Counted from the first letter of the stretch, positions 44,541 to 53,470 are shown. The stretch is DNA of 64,000 nucleotides from Longimicrobiales bacterium (GCA_028278645.1 JANQDZ010000096.1:1-64000), one strand, 5' to 3'. Numbers and translations are program-made. The notes: generated by a model not told the origin, from the sequence alone.

Positions 44541-45779
44541 ATGGATACGCTCCGGATGTTCTTCAAGTTCTATTCAGGCAGTCTTCGCCTGGTTTCGAAA
44601 GGGAATCGATATTACTGGGCCTGGATCACGCTCCTCCTGGTCCTGATAGTGTCGGGGAGCCTCGCTTACGTGGATCAGGTCACAGAAGGGCTCACCGTCA
44701 CTGCCATGCGGGACCAGGTGAGCTGGGGCCTTTATATCGGGAACTTCACATTCCTCGTAGGGGTGGCGGCTGCCGCCGTGGTCTTGGTGATCCCGGCCTA
44801 CATCTACGACTGGAAGCCCATCAGGGAAATTGTCATTTACGGCGAACTCCTGGCCGTAAGTGCGATCATCATGTGTTTGCTGTTCGTCCTCGTGGATCTG
44901 GGCCGTCCCGACCGTTTCTGGCACCTCCTTCCACCGGCCGGCCACCTGAACTTCCCCTCTTCCCTGCTCGCATGGGACGTTCTGGTACTGAACATCTACT
45001 TTGTCATCAATTTTGTAGTGGTGACACACATCCTATACCGTGCATTCCACGGCAGGGAGTACAACCGAAAGCTGGTCGCGCCGCTGGTCCTTCTCTCGAT
45101 CCCGATGGCCGTCGGGATCCATACGGTGACAGCGTTCCTTTTTAACGGCCTAGCCGCGAGGCCCTATTGGAACGCTTCGATCCTGGCGCCCCAGTTCCTG
45201 GCCTCCGCTTTCTGCTCCGGTCCAGCGATTCTGCTGATGGTACTCCAGATCCTTCGGCGTTTCACGCGGTTCGAGATCCAGGATGAAGCCATCTGGAAGA
45301 TCGCCGAGCTCATGGCCTATGCCATGTTCCTCAACATCTTCCTTCACGGGGCGGAGGTCTTCAAGGAGTTTTATTCCGACACGGAGCACCTGCTCTACAC
45401 CCGGTACTGGTTCCTGGGTCTGGGGGAAGAAAGGACCCTCGTGCCTTTCGCCTGGACCGCGGTCGGCCTGAATCTGGTGGCCTTCGGGCTCCTGGTGGTC
45501 CCAAAGACCAGGAAAAACTGGATCACCTTGAACATCGGGTGCCTGGCCACCTACTTCGGGGTGTACATCGAGAAGGGAATGGGGCTGATCATTCCGGGCT
45601 TGACGCCCGATGCATTGGGCGAGATCTACCGGTACTTATTCACCAGCACGGAATTCCGCGTGGCTGCAGGGGTTTTTTCCATCGGGTTCCTGGTGTTCAC
45701 CCTGATGTTGAAGGTGGCCGTTCCTATCACCCTGGGTGAGTTCCAGTACGGATCGAGTCGATCTCCCATACCCGAATAA
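44541..45779 (+). CDS. NrfD/PsrC family membrane quinone-binding subunit
   Basis: The 412-residue protein has about ten hydrophobic helices and the NrfD-like features WGLYIGNFTFLVGVAAAAVVLV and LVDLGRPDRFWHLL in the first half. It binds quinone without heme or metal and couples to the Fe-S subunit. Together the three proteins would form a (mena)quinol:cytochrome c oxidoreductase similar to the NrfCD, PsrBC or ACIII core. Direction of electron flow cannot be told from sequence. It is the last gene of the operon that starts at the sigma-54 promoter. Confidence 0.93.
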   Translation: MDTLRMFFKFYSGSLRLVSKGNRYYWAWITLLLVLIVSGSLAYVDQVTEGLTVTAMRDQVSWGLYIGNFTFLVGVAAAAVVLVIPAYIYDWKPIREIVIYGELLAVSAIIMCLLFVLVDLGRPDRFWHLLPPAGHLNFPSSLLAWDVLVLNIYFVINFVVVTHILYRAFHGREYNRKLVAPLVLLSIPMAVGIHTVTAFLFNGLAARPYWNASILAPQFLASAFCSGPAILLMVLQILRRFTRFEIQDEAIWKIAELMAYAMFLNIFLHGAEVFKEFYSDTEHLLYTRYWFLGLGEERTLVPFAWTAVGLNLVAFGLLVVPKTRKNWITLNIGCLATYFGVYIEKGMGLIIPGLTPDALGEIYRYLFTSTEFRVAAGVFSIGFLVFTLMLKVAVPITLGEFQYGSSRSPIPE

Positions 45780-45806
45780 GGTGATCGGACCCCCGCGAAG
45801 ATCCAG

Positions 45807-46526
45807 CTAGCGCACCTCCCAGACGATCCCTCCTGAGAACACGAAGTCGTTCTGGGTCTTGGCCCAGTATTTATTGATGGAATCCTTCATCTGGGCATCC
45901 CATCTCAGGCCGAACAGGGTGAAGGTGAGCCCCGCTCCGAGCTCGAGACTGTGGGTGAATCCATTACCAGGGAGAATGGCCTCGACCTCGTTTGTTATGC
46001 TGGGATCGCCAAAGCTATACCATTTCCCAGCGTAACCAGCCAGGACATAGGGCTCGATGCCACGGTATTCCAGGCGGGTTGGCAATACAGCCTGGAGGCT
46101 CAGGAAGGTGATGTTGGCCCGAAGATCGAACCAGGTATTCACCACTTGGGGGGGTTGGAAAAAGACGCGGGGTATCAGGATTCCGTGCCCGGCCGTGAGC
46201 CAGCCATCAACCGACCGAGCCACCTCGGCCCGTACGAGGAACCCGGAGCCTTCGACCTCGGCTTCCACACCGAGCCCGACGTAGGCTGCCCGACCCAGGG
46301 CGGCAGAGGTCCACTCGATGTACCCGTCTCCGGAGAAGTTCTTGAACTGGTCGTAAAAGAGGTCGTCAGGGGCCAGCAACCCGAACCTTGGGATCAGCCG
46401 AAGGTTCAGCTCCTCGATCCATCTTCCGCCAGACTCCTCCTGAGCCGAGGCGGGCAACACCACCCCGAAAACCCCGCTCATCGCGATGGCCAAAAAGACT
46501 GGACTGACGCCTTTGTGTCTTAACAT
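45807..46526 (-). CDS. Outer-membrane beta-barrel protein of unknown function
   Basis: The 239-residue product has a signal peptide (FLAIAMSGVFGVVLPASAQE) and a mature part of alternating aromatic strands, such as FSGDGYIEWTSAALGRAAYVGLGVEAEV and YRGIEPYVLAGYAGKWYSFG. It ends in VFSGGIVWEVR. This fits an eight- to ten-strand outer-membrane barrel. No family name is assigned. It is convergent with the NrfD operon and divergent from the collagen-like cytochrome. Confidence 0.65.
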   Translation of the reverse strand: MLRHKGVSPVFLAIAMSGVFGVVLPASAQEESGGRWIEELNLRLIPRFGLLAPDDLFYDQFKNFSGDGYIEWTSAALGRAAYVGLGVEAEVEGSGFLVRAEVARSVDGWLTAGHGILIPRVFFQPPQVVNTWFDLRANITFLSLQAVLPTRLEYRGIEPYVLAGYAGKWYSFGDPSITNEVEAILPGNGFTHSLELGAGLTFTLFGLRWDAQMKDSINKYWAKTQNDFVFSGGIVWEVR

Positions 46527-46722
46527 GGGTCGTCTTCGCCGAAAAATGCGTTCTTGACTGCTGGGGCCCCAGGGAGCCGGGACGAAACCACCTGATCTCT
46601 ACCCCGGGGAACCAAATATGTGGCCAGGGTGAAGCCGACCCCCTGGCACCTCGGAATCTCCTCTCGGGCTCAGCGAGAGACGGACCAAGTTTCTGGGTTT
46701 TATGGAATATTTCGGGAGTTTC

Positions 46723-46738
46723 TGGCGCGATCATTGCT
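46723..46738 (+). promoter_or_regulatory. Sigma-54 promoter of the collagen-like cytochrome gene
   Basis: CTGGCGCG-ATCA-TTGCT matches the sigma-54 consensus at nearly every position; GG at 46724-46725 and GC at 46736-46737 have the required ten-base spacing. The predicted start near 46749 leaves a leader of about 140 bases. Confidence 0.85.
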
Positions 46739-46783
46739 ACGGTCTTACACTGATTTGGTCGGGGAACGAAAAAAAGGTAAAAA

Positions 46784-46838
46784 CTATTTTCGTTGAAAAT
46801 AGACCTGTCGGATTATTATGATTCGCCTTCCAGGCGAA
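46784..46838 (+). promoter_or_regulatory. Two leader hairpins in an AT-rich 5' region
   Basis: CTATTTTC-GTT-GAAAATAG (46784-46802) and TTCGCCT-TCC-AGGCGAA (46822-46838) are perfect short hairpins between the sigma-54 promoter and the start at 46891. The surrounding leader is far more AT-rich than the genome. They may stabilise or regulate the message. The rest of the 46527-46890 gap holds no gene. Confidence 0.5.
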
Positions 46839-46890
46839 CCCGAAGAGGCAAATAGACGTATACCTTTACCCGTTCAGCGGTAGGAGAGTG

Positions 46891-47985
46891 ATGATGAGAC
46901 GGAGGCTTCCCTTACTCGTTGCTGCGGTGTTTTTGGTGCCGCTGGTGACGGGGTGCGAGGGACCCGTGGGCCCGGAAGGCCCCGCTGGCGCCCAAGGGGC
47001 TCAGGGCCCGGCAGGGCCCCAAGGTCCCGTCGGACCGATTGGACCGGCTGGGCAAGACGCCACCCAGACCTGCACCCAGTGCCACACCAATAACGTCGGG
47101 CTATTCGCGAAGCAGGTTCAGTACGAGCAATCCACACACCGGCTGGGCGGTAACTTCGAGAGGGCAACGACCAGTTGTGCGCCGTGCCACACCCACCAGG
47201 GATTCCTGGAGAGGATCGCCACCGGCGGGACCAGCACGGCCGCTACCATCCTGGACCCGGCGCCCATCAATTGCCGGACCTGTCACCAGATCCACACGAC
47301 CTACACCAACGCCGACTACGCGTTGACGGTCAGTGGGCCCAACGCCATGGTCTTCAACCCCACCCAGGGCCCGAACGACCTCGGTGAGATCGGGAATCTC
47401 TGCAGCCAATGCCATCAGGGGCGTTCGCTGAATCCAGTTCCCGTACCCGGTGGCGCTGACGTGACCGTTACCTCTTCCCGCTACGGCTACCATCATGGTC
47501 CACAGGGCCAGGTCGTCGCTGGTGTTGGGGGATTCGACCTGGGTGGTGGTGCCACCGAAGGTCCCATGGCCCACGGGAATCCGGGAATCAACCAGGGCAC
47601 CTGCGGCACCTGCCACATGGGTGAGGCTTTCGGTGAGCAAGCCGGCGGGCACACCTGGAAGATGACCTACGAATATCGTGGCCGGGATAATGACAACGTC
47701 GCCGGGTGCGAACCGTGTCACTCGAGCATCGATGACTTCGACTACAATGACGTCCAGACCACGGTCGCTGCCCTCATGGAAGAGCTCAGGGTGGAGTTGG
47801 TCCGGATCGGCATCAAGCGAGATGGGGACAACTGGTACGCCAACGCTGGTACCTGGCCGGCCGATGTGGCTGCAGCCCAGGTGAACTACCAGATGGTGGG
47901 TGAAGACCGGAGCCTCGGCGTCCATAACCCCGGCTATGTGATCCCGCTGCTTCAGGGGTCCGTTGCCAAGATGAAGACGTACTGA
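46891..47985 (+). CDS. Hexaheme lipoprotein cytochrome with collagen-like stalk
   Basis: AGGAG precedes tandem ATG codons at 46891 and 46894; either fits. A lipoprotein signal ends in LVTGCEG. Eleven consecutive Gly-X-Y triplets follow (GPVGPEGPAGAQG and on, nt 46960-47058), a collagen-like repeat expected to form a trimeric rod. The globular part carries six heme motifs: CTQCH, CAPCH, CRTCH, CSQCH, CGTCH and CEPCH. The C-terminus has GVHNPGYVIPLL, also seen in the nine-heme protein at 53858. It would be a lipid-anchored, rod-raised electron carrier in the periplasm or on the surface. Confidence 0.92.
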   Translation: MMRRRLPLLVAAVFLVPLVTGCEGPVGPEGPAGAQGAQGPAGPQGPVGPIGPAGQDATQTCTQCHTNNVGLFAKQVQYEQSTHRLGGNFERATTSCAPCHTHQGFLERIATGGTSTAATILDPAPINCRTCHQIHTTYTNADYALTVSGPNAMVFNPTQGPNDLGEIGNLCSQCHQGRSLNPVPVPGGADVTVTSSRYGYHHGPQGQVVAGVGGFDLGGGATEGPMAHGNPGINQGTCGTCHMGEAFGEQAGGHTWKMTYEYRGRDNDNVAGCEPCHSSIDDFDYNDVQTTVAALMEELRVELVRIGIKRDGDNWYANAGTWPADVAAAQVNYQMVGEDRSLGVHNPGYVIPLLQGSVAKMKTY

Positions 47986-48055
47986 TCCGAATTCACTGGC
48001 TTTCCTCGGCGGATGTGCCGGAAAGGAAGCCTGGTTCGCGTCAGAACGAAGAAGT

Positions 48056-48094
48056 GAGAGGCCCGCACCAGGGAGGTTCTGGTGCGGGCCTCTC
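48056..48094. terminator. Long bidirectional terminator hairpin
   Basis: GAGAGGCCCGCACCAG and CTGGTGCGGGCCTCTC form a perfect 16-base-pair stem with a seven-base loop between the convergent cytochrome and DUF1207 genes. A run of GCGTTTGG follows; the T-run is short on both sides. Confidence 0.85.
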
Positions 48095-48108
48095 GCGTTT
48101 GGTACCGG

Positions 48109-49017
48109 TTAGAGGTAGCCCTGCAAACCCAGAGACAGTTGAGTAGTCGTTCCGTGCTGGAACTGGCCCACCGGTGAAGGTCCCCAAAGAGCACCAAAGG
48201 CAACCCTGAGCTTCCGCTCTCCCCGGACCGGCGGGAGCCAGAAACCCACCTTTGCATCCACCCTGACATTTGGAGTGGTGTCTTCATCCCACTCAAAATC
48301 CGCAGCGGCGTAAGGGCGGATCCCGTCCCCACGATCGCGGGCCTGAACCTCCAACCCACCCCGGAGGGCCAGTTTCCCCGATTCTTCCGGATGTACGTTG
48401 TAGGAAAACCGGAACCCTCCGTAGATCCCGACCCGGTCTCCCGCCCGATAGTACGCGAACAGGTCCCCGGCGTCGCGGGCGAAGTTCACCCCGGCATCCT
48501 CGAACCGCCTCGCATACTCGTCCCCCATATGGCCGCTGGTATGGTAGAATCTGAAACGGACCCAGCCCCACTCCTTGGGCCAGACCGCGGGGATCATGAA
48601 ATACCAGTCGGTTCCGATGAGCTCCCGCTCCAGAACCTGGAGGCCAAATCGGGCGAAAACCCCGGCCTCCACGCCTAGCAAGAGTGTTGGGGCCCCTTCA
48701 GGGCTCCTGAAGAGCAGGACCGGCAGGGCGTGGCCGAGAGAGACCTCCACTTCAACGCCGTCCCCATGTTGGTTGGGGTTTTGCAAAACCCCCAGCACCG
48801 CCGCCGATGCCACCGGGTCCCTTGGACCCGCCAGGAGGCGTGGGAGGGTGGCATCTCCCGGAAGGAACTCCTTCTGCGTCTGGGCCAAAGCTCCGCTGGG
48901 GGAGAACGCCAAGGGAAAGAGGACGGCGAAGAACAGCACAACCTCGGAGAAGCCGAGGAACGACGGAAGGGTCCGGTTGGGGAGATTCGACACGACACGT
49001 CCGTGGATTGGGTTCAT
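48109..49017 (-). CDS. DUF1207 outer-membrane protein
   Basis: The 302-residue product has a signal peptide (LFFAVLFPLAFSPSGALAQ) and the DUF1207 signature FLPGDATLPRLLAGPRDPVASAAVLGVL, followed by barrel strands (YYRAGDRVGIYGGFRFSYNVHP) and a C-terminal LSLGLQGYL. DUF1207 members are predicted outer-membrane barrels related to lipid or phospholipase-like barrels; function is unknown. Confidence 0.85.
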   Translation of the reverse strand: MNPIHGRVVSNLPNRTLPSFLGFSEVVLFFAVLFPLAFSPSGALAQTQKEFLPGDATLPRLLAGPRDPVASAAVLGVLQNPNQHGDGVEVEVSLGHALPVLLFRSPEGAPTLLLGVEAGVFARFGLQVLERELIGTDWYFMIPAVWPKEWGWVRFRFYHTSGHMGDEYARRFEDAGVNFARDAGDLFAYYRAGDRVGIYGGFRFSYNVHPEESGKLALRGGLEVQARDRGDGIRPYAAADFEWDEDTTPNVRVDAKVGFWLPPVRGERKLRVAFGALWGPSPVGQFQHGTTTQLSLGLQGYL

Positions 49018-49137
49018 TGCAGGATCTGCAGGAAGCCTCGGGTTTCAGTTACTCTATAACGACCCGGTTCGGCGCCGGGACCACCCCCGGGGCCTGTAAG
49101 CCCTCCAGTTCAAAAAAAAGCCCGATAGGGAAACCCA

Positions 49138-49656
49138 ATGAACGGAAGTCGGTTCCATTTCCTTGTCCTTCTCTTGTTCACGGGTGCTTGTTCCGGACCG
49201 ACACCCGGCGGCCTCTCCTCATCCGAAAGGGCAGCCGCTGAAGGTGAAGTGCGGGCAGCGGTGGAGGAAGTCACCGCTGCCATGAACGCCCACGATCCGG
49301 ACCGACTCTTCGCCCTGTATCTGCAAACGGACGAATTCGTTTATGTGGGCTGCACAGAGCCTCTTTTCGGCTTCGGCGGCTTCTCCGCCCGGGTGGGACC
49401 CTACTACCGGACCAGAGTGGACGTGGTGTTCGAGCAAGAGATCCTCGCCCTCCAGGTCATGAACCCGACTTCGGCCGTGGCCACTCTCCGTGGGAGTTCG
49501 ACGGAAGCGGAGTTCCTTTTCTGGACCCTGGCGTTCGTAAAGGCGGAAGACGGGCGTTGGCTCATCGCCCACGAACACGAGTCCTGGCCCGGTTGTTCCG
49601 AGCCTTCGCCCCTGCACCCAACCGGAGTGGGCGAGGGGTTGGGCGGCACCCTCTGA
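49138..49656 (+). CDS. Lipoprotein with SnoaL/NTF2-like domain
   Basis: The 172-residue product has a lipobox (LLLFTGACSGP) followed by one alpha-plus-beta cone domain of the DUF4440/SnoaL type: EVRAAVEEVTAAMNAHDPDRLFALY, then strands ending in AFVKAEDGRWLIAHEHES. Such domains bind small ligands or act as accessory subunits. No catalytic residues can be named. The next gene starts 12 bases later. Confidence 0.75.
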   Translation: MNGSRFHFLVLLLFTGACSGPTPGGLSSSERAAAEGEVRAAVEEVTAAMNAHDPDRLFALYLQTDEFVYVGCTEPLFGFGGFSARVGPYYRTRVDVVFEQEILALQVMNPTSAVATLRGSSTEAEFLFWTLAFVKAEDGRWLIAHEHESWPGCSEPSPLHPTGVGEGLGGTL

Positions 49657-49668
49657 CGGGAGTCCGGG

Positions 49669-51528
49669 GTGAATCTCGGCCCATCTTCCGGAACGAAGGC
49701 CCATGACCCTCCTCGGCTCTCAGGACCCGATTGGGTTTGGTGGACCTGGTCCATCCTTCCCGCCGTCCTGGCGGTCGGCGTTTTTGCCCAGACCGTAGCT
49801 TTTGGCTGGGTTTTCGACGACCAGATGGAAGTGGTTAGAAACTCCTTGGTCCACTCCTCGGGTGCTCTCGGCCAGATCTTCGGTTCCACGGTGTGGGAGG
49901 GGAGCGGGATGGAGACCTACCTCTACCGCCCCCTCACGGTTCTTTCCTACGCCCTGAATCACAGCCTCGCGGACCTCCGAGCCTGGAGCTACCACCTGGT
50001 GAACGTCCTCCTATTCGCGGGATGCGCCACTTTGGTACTCAGGCTGGGCCTGTTGTGGAAGCTTCCCGTTCTGGCCGCCGGTATTGGCGCCATACTGTTT
50101 TCGGTCCACCCCATCCACGTTGAGGTAGTGGCACCGGTTTTTGGGCGAAAAGACCTCCTCGCAGCCTTTTTCACACTAGCAATGGCTCTGAGCCATCGAA
50201 AGGCCCTGGCCGGGACCACCGGGTGGTATCTGATGCCCACGACGTTTTTTGCAGCAGCTCTCCTCTCGAAAGAGGTGGCGGTGGCTGCCCTGCCTCTGGT
50301 GGTTCTTCAAGACTGGCTCCTGGCCGAGGACCGGAGGCGGTTCTTCAGCCAGGCGAAGGTTCCCCTCCTCTACGCGGCCTACCTGGTCGTTTTCATAGCT
50401 TATGTCGTCGTGAGAAACCTGGTTGTGGGGGGGTTCTCGGTCCCGGACACGGCCTTTTTCGACAATCCTCTCGTGGATGCAGACCTCCCGGTACGGGTCG
50501 GGACTGCTCTGGTGGTCACGGCTAGGGGGCTTCTCCTGCTCCTTGCACCGGTAGGGCTTTCCCCTGACTACTCATTCAACGCCATCCCCGTGGTGGAAAC
50601 CGTGGCCGATCCCCGGCTGGGAGCCAGTCTCCTGGGGATCGCTGCGCTCCTTGGCATCGCCTTTTGGAAGGGTCGGAGTTCGGTGGCCTTGAAGGTTGGC
50701 CTGGTCTGGCTCCTGCTCCCGCTGTTGCCGACGGCGAACTTGATCGTCCCCGTGGGCACAATTTTCGGCGAAAGATTCCTCTTTCTTCCGAGTATCGGAT
50801 TCTGCCTCTTGGCGGGGTGGGGTTTCTGGAAGATCCTGCAGATTAGACCCAATCCATCCATCGTGGTCGGTCTGATCATTGCGGCCCTGTTCGGTATTCA
50901 GACCGTCAGATACACCCAGGCCTGGCGGAACGATGTGGCCCTTTTCTCCTGGGCTGTGCAGCGCGTGCCGGAATCCACCAAAGCGCACCACAAGCTGGGG
51001 GAGGAACAGCTCCGCGTTGGCCAACTGGGAGACGCGGTTCGTTCACTCCGCAGGGCGTTGGAGATCGCCCCGGAGAACCAGTTTGCCGCCATCACGATGT
51101 CCCAAGCCCACAGCAGGATTCTGGAGCGGTTCCCAGTGGCTTCAGATCCCTTTCCGCATGACCCCGACGTGCTTTACGTCCTGGCCCAAGCCAGGAATCA
51201 GGCTGGAGACATGGAAGGGGCCGTTGCCTTCTGGGAGGAGGCGGTGCGGATCGACCCCGCACACGCCGAGAGCTTGGGAGATCTTGGGGCGGCCACAGTA
51301 ATGATCCTTGGTGACACTATCGGCGGACTTCTGCTCCTGGAGCAGGCAGTCCAGGCCAAACCTGACCATGCCGTGGCCTGGCTGAACCTCGGCCGAATCC
51401 ACCTGTCCCTGGGCGACACCACCTCCGCCCAGGCGGCCCTGGCTCGTTTCCTGGAAACCGCAGACGCCCGGCTACGAGCCGAGGTCAACTGGGCTCGAGG
51501 AACCCTGGCAACCTGGGGCGCTCGTTGA
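49669..51528 (+). CDS. Multispan membrane protein with TPR domain (TMTC/O-mannosyltransferase-like)
   Basis: It starts at GTG and encodes 619 residues. About ten hydrophobic helices fill residues 20-410, with the early DDQMEVVRNSLVHSSGALGQIFGSTVW acidic loop and VFGRKDLLAAFFTLAMALSHRK typical of the TMTC/DUF1736-like glycosyltransferase fold. The C-terminal 190 residues are TPR repeats (HHKLGEEQLRVGQLGDAVRSLRRAL). The acidic pair early in the loop suits a GT-C type polyprenyl-sugar transferase. Acceptors are unknown; it may modify secreted proteins. Confidence 0.8.
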   Translation: MNLGPSSGTKAHDPPRLSGPDWVWWTWSILPAVLAVGVFAQTVAFGWVFDDQMEVVRNSLVHSSGALGQIFGSTVWEGSGMETYLYRPLTVLSYALNHSLADLRAWSYHLVNVLLFAGCATLVLRLGLLWKLPVLAAGIGAILFSVHPIHVEVVAPVFGRKDLLAAFFTLAMALSHRKALAGTTGWYLMPTTFFAAALLSKEVAVAALPLVVLQDWLLAEDRRRFFSQAKVPLLYAAYLVVFIAYVVVRNLVVGGFSVPDTAFFDNPLVDADLPVRVGTALVVTARGLLLLLAPVGLSPDYSFNAIPVVETVADPRLGASLLGIAALLGIAFWKGRSSVALKVGLVWLLLPLLPTANLIVPVGTIFGERFLFLPSIGFCLLAGWGFWKILQIRPNPSIVVGLIIAALFGIQTVRYTQAWRNDVALFSWAVQRVPESTKAHHKLGEEQLRVGQLGDAVRSLRRALEIAPENQFAAITMSQAHSRILERFPVASDPFPHDPDVLYVLAQARNQAGDMEGAVAFWEEAVRIDPAHAESLGDLGAATVMILGDTIGGLLLLEQAVQAKPDHAVAWLNLGRIHLSLGDTTSAQAALARFLETADARLRAEVNWARGTLATWGAR

Positions 51529-51558
51529 CCAACGGGCCCGTGGCCGGGCTCCGACCTC

Positions 51559-52215
51559 TCACCGAGGAAGACCTCCCGTGGCAGGTACACCTTCCACGGT
51601 GGCGGCCGGCACGGATACCCTGACCAAACCTCTGAAGTCCCCTGTGGAATACCCTGTTGCCAAATCCTCCGGATAGAGTTGGCCAAGGGCGTCTCTGACA
51701 TCCGGTTCGAGAGATTCGGCTTCCCCGTGACACCGGACGCAGACCTCGGCGACAAACAGAGGTCGATAATAACGGTACTCCGAATGTGATACCCGCTGAA
51801 CCAGGTTCGCCGGAGCCTCCCCATCCAGCAGGATCCTCTCCTCGAAGAACAGGAGCGCGTCCTCATCTCCTTCGTCAGGGGCGTTGGCCGGATTCCGCAC
51901 CCTGAAGGAGGTTCGTTTCAACCCTAGCCCTCCCTCGAGGCCCAACTCTACCCCCCTGGTCAAAGGAAGGGCTTCATTCGAGCAAAACCGGAGTGCGTGG
52001 ACCGCTCCACCCTCCTCAACCGCCGAGGTGAGCCGGCCAACGAGGGTCCGAAGAAGCTCGGACGCAGCGGGCTCGGCGAGGGAAACCACTGCGCCAGCCT
52101 CCTCGGGAAGAATGGCGTCCGGATCATCACCGCAGGCCAAGGCGAGAGGAAGACCGAGTACCACCAGGAATTTCACAAGGGGGGGCCACCTTCTGTTCTG
52201 TCTGACGTACCCCAT
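51559..52215 (-). CDS. Tll0287-like (DUF3365) monoheme lipoprotein
   Basis: The 218-residue product has a lipobox (LGLPLALACGDD) and the DUF3365/Tll0287-like sensor-type domain: AVHALRFCSNEALPL, LKRTSFRVRNPANAPDE, YYRPLFVAEVCVRCHGE and YPEDLATGYSTGDFRGLVRVSVP. One c-type heme attaches at CVRCH. In other proteins this domain senses redox state or ligand in kinases; here it is free and lipid-anchored. It follows the ferritin gene by 15 bases. Confidence 0.87.
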   Translation of the reverse strand: MGYVRQNRRWPPLVKFLVVLGLPLALACGDDPDAILPEEAGAVVSLAEPAASELLRTLVGRLTSAVEEGGAVHALRFCSNEALPLTRGVELGLEGGLGLKRTSFRVRNPANAPDEGDEDALLFFEERILLDGEAPANLVQRVSHSEYRYYRPLFVAEVCVRCHGEAESLEPDVRDALGQLYPEDLATGYSTGDFRGLVRVSVPAATVEGVPATGGLPR

Positions 52216-52230
52216 TGGAGCCTCCGTCGG

Positions 52231-52731
52231 CTACTCTTCTTCCTCTGGGGTGCGAGCGCCGAATTCCCTGTCGAGCATCAGGAGCGCCACCTGGTCGTCA
52301 CCGGCCATCCTGAGCTGATCCACGGCCCTCCCGGTGTTCTCCTCTTCTTCTACCTGCTCGTCGATAAACCACTGGAGTTCCAACTGGGCGGCCAGGTCAC
52401 TCTCCTCCTGGGCCATCCTGTACAGATCGTGGATACACCCCGTGATGTGCTGCTCATGCGCCAAGGCCTTCTCGAAGGTCTCGAGGGGAGACCCGAAGTC
52501 CACCGGGGGTTCGCCGATGGACTTCAACACCACCCGGCCCCCACGGCGGTTCACGTGGTCGAACAGGCGCTTTGCATGCATCACCTCTTCCTGGGCCTGC
52601 AAGTTCATCCAGGCCGCACAGCCTTCGAGGTTCATTGCTTCAAAATGGGCCGTCATCGCCAGGTAGATGTAGGCGGAAAAAAGCTCCTCATTGATCTGAT
52701 CGTTAAATGCCTGCTGCATCCGGTCGTTCAT
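52231..52731 (-). CDS. Bacterial non-heme ferritin
   Basis: The 166-residue protein is a four-helix-bundle ferritin with ferroxidase ligands in NEELFSAYIYLAM, EEVMHAKRLFDHV, HEQHITGCIHDLY and the C-helix EEQ motif (DEQVEEEENTG). It stores iron as a 24-mer in the cytoplasm and has no bacterioferritin heme Met. Its place among heme-protein genes suggests iron buffering for massive heme synthesis. Confidence 0.95.
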   Translation of the reverse strand: MNDRMQQAFNDQINEELFSAYIYLAMTAHFEAMNLEGCAAWMNLQAQEEVMHAKRLFDHVNRRGGRVVLKSIGEPPVDFGSPLETFEKALAHEQHITGCIHDLYRMAQEESDLAAQLELQWFIDEQVEEEENTGRAVDQLRMAGDDQVALLMLDREFGARTPEEEE

Positions 52732-52839
52732 GCCTCACTCCGTCCGCAATTGGTTGGAAGTCGTGACGTACAGCGGATCCCCCGGAGTCCGTTGATGCCC
52801 GAACCCGAGCAGAGGATCCAAGGAATAAAATAACAAAGA

Positions 52840-52868
52840 GCGCCGGGATCAGTAGTAGATCCCGGCGC
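52840..52868 (-). terminator. Rho-independent terminator of the tetraheme gene
   Basis: On the minus strand GCGCCGGGATC and GATCCCGGCGC form an 11-base-pair stem with a seven-base loop followed by CTCTTTGTTATTTT. It lies 75 bases after the stop of the gene at 52943. Confidence 0.85.
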
Positions 52869-52942
52869 CCTTCAGGGCATCCTCCGGACCCTAGCCTCGA
52901 GTTCCGGAGAACCCTTAGTCTGGGAGTCCTACCCCCTTTGTT

Positions 52943-53344
52943 CTAGCCGGCCTTCGTGTGGCACCACAGGCAGGTCTCGTCGGCCCTTCCCTCATGGCTC
53001 TCCGGCGCATCCGGCACTGGAGGCATGACCCCAGGCGCATGGCACATCAGGCAGGCCTCTTTCCCTTCCAGGTCGTGGCTGGTCTTGGATGCCCCGGTGG
53101 TCTGCATGGGGGAGTCGGCGGCATGACACCACTGACAGGTCTCGTTCGCCCTCCCTGCATGGGTTTCCGGCGGCACATCCGGGACCGGGGGCATGATCTC
53201 GGGAGCGTGACACATCAGGCAGGCCTCTTTCCCCTCGAGATCATGCGTGGTGACCGGGGGCTTCTCCTGAGCTCCCAGTGACCCAGCTGCAAAGGTCAAG
53301 ACGCAGAAAAACCCAATCAGGCTAAGAATACTACGATTCATCAT
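52943..53344 (-). CDS. Tetraheme cytochrome built from an internal duplication
   Basis: The 133-residue product has a signal peptide (FCVLTFAAGSLGAQE) and two near-identical units at residues 34-77 and 90-132. Each reads HDLEGKEACLMCHAP, PPVPD and ETCxWCH, so each binds two hemes (CLMCH and CQWCH or CLWCH). The repeat is so similar that the duplication looks recent or homogenised. It is probably a soluble periplasmic electron shuttle. A sigma-54 promoter faces it from 53454-53470. Confidence 0.93.
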   Translation of the reverse strand: MMNRSILSLIGFFCVLTFAAGSLGAQEKPPVTTHDLEGKEACLMCHAPEIMPPVPDVPPETHAGRANETCQWCHAADSPMQTTGASKTSHDLEGKEACLMCHAPGVMPPVPDAPESHEGRADETCLWCHTKAG

Positions 53345-53453
53345 CGACCATCCCCTTCAAAGAAATGCGGTCCAAAACAGCTTCTGCTGGCCAGGAAGGC
53401 TGACCAGCATACCTCCCCCGGAACTCTTCCTGCAAGCTTCAACCGAATCCACG

Positions 53454-53470
53454 AGCAAAAACCTAGCCAA
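53454..53470 (-). promoter_or_regulatory. Sigma-54 promoter for the tetraheme gene
   Basis: The minus strand reads TTGGCTAG-GTTT-TTGCT, with GG opposite 53467-53468 and GC opposite 53455-53456 at the required ten-base spacing. Confidence 0.75.

Noticed and set aside
46576-46590. Minus-strand GG-N10-GC in front of the barrel gene at 45807-46526
   Set aside because: Spacing fits but both flanks are poor (TGGTTTC and CGGCT), so it is no better than chance.
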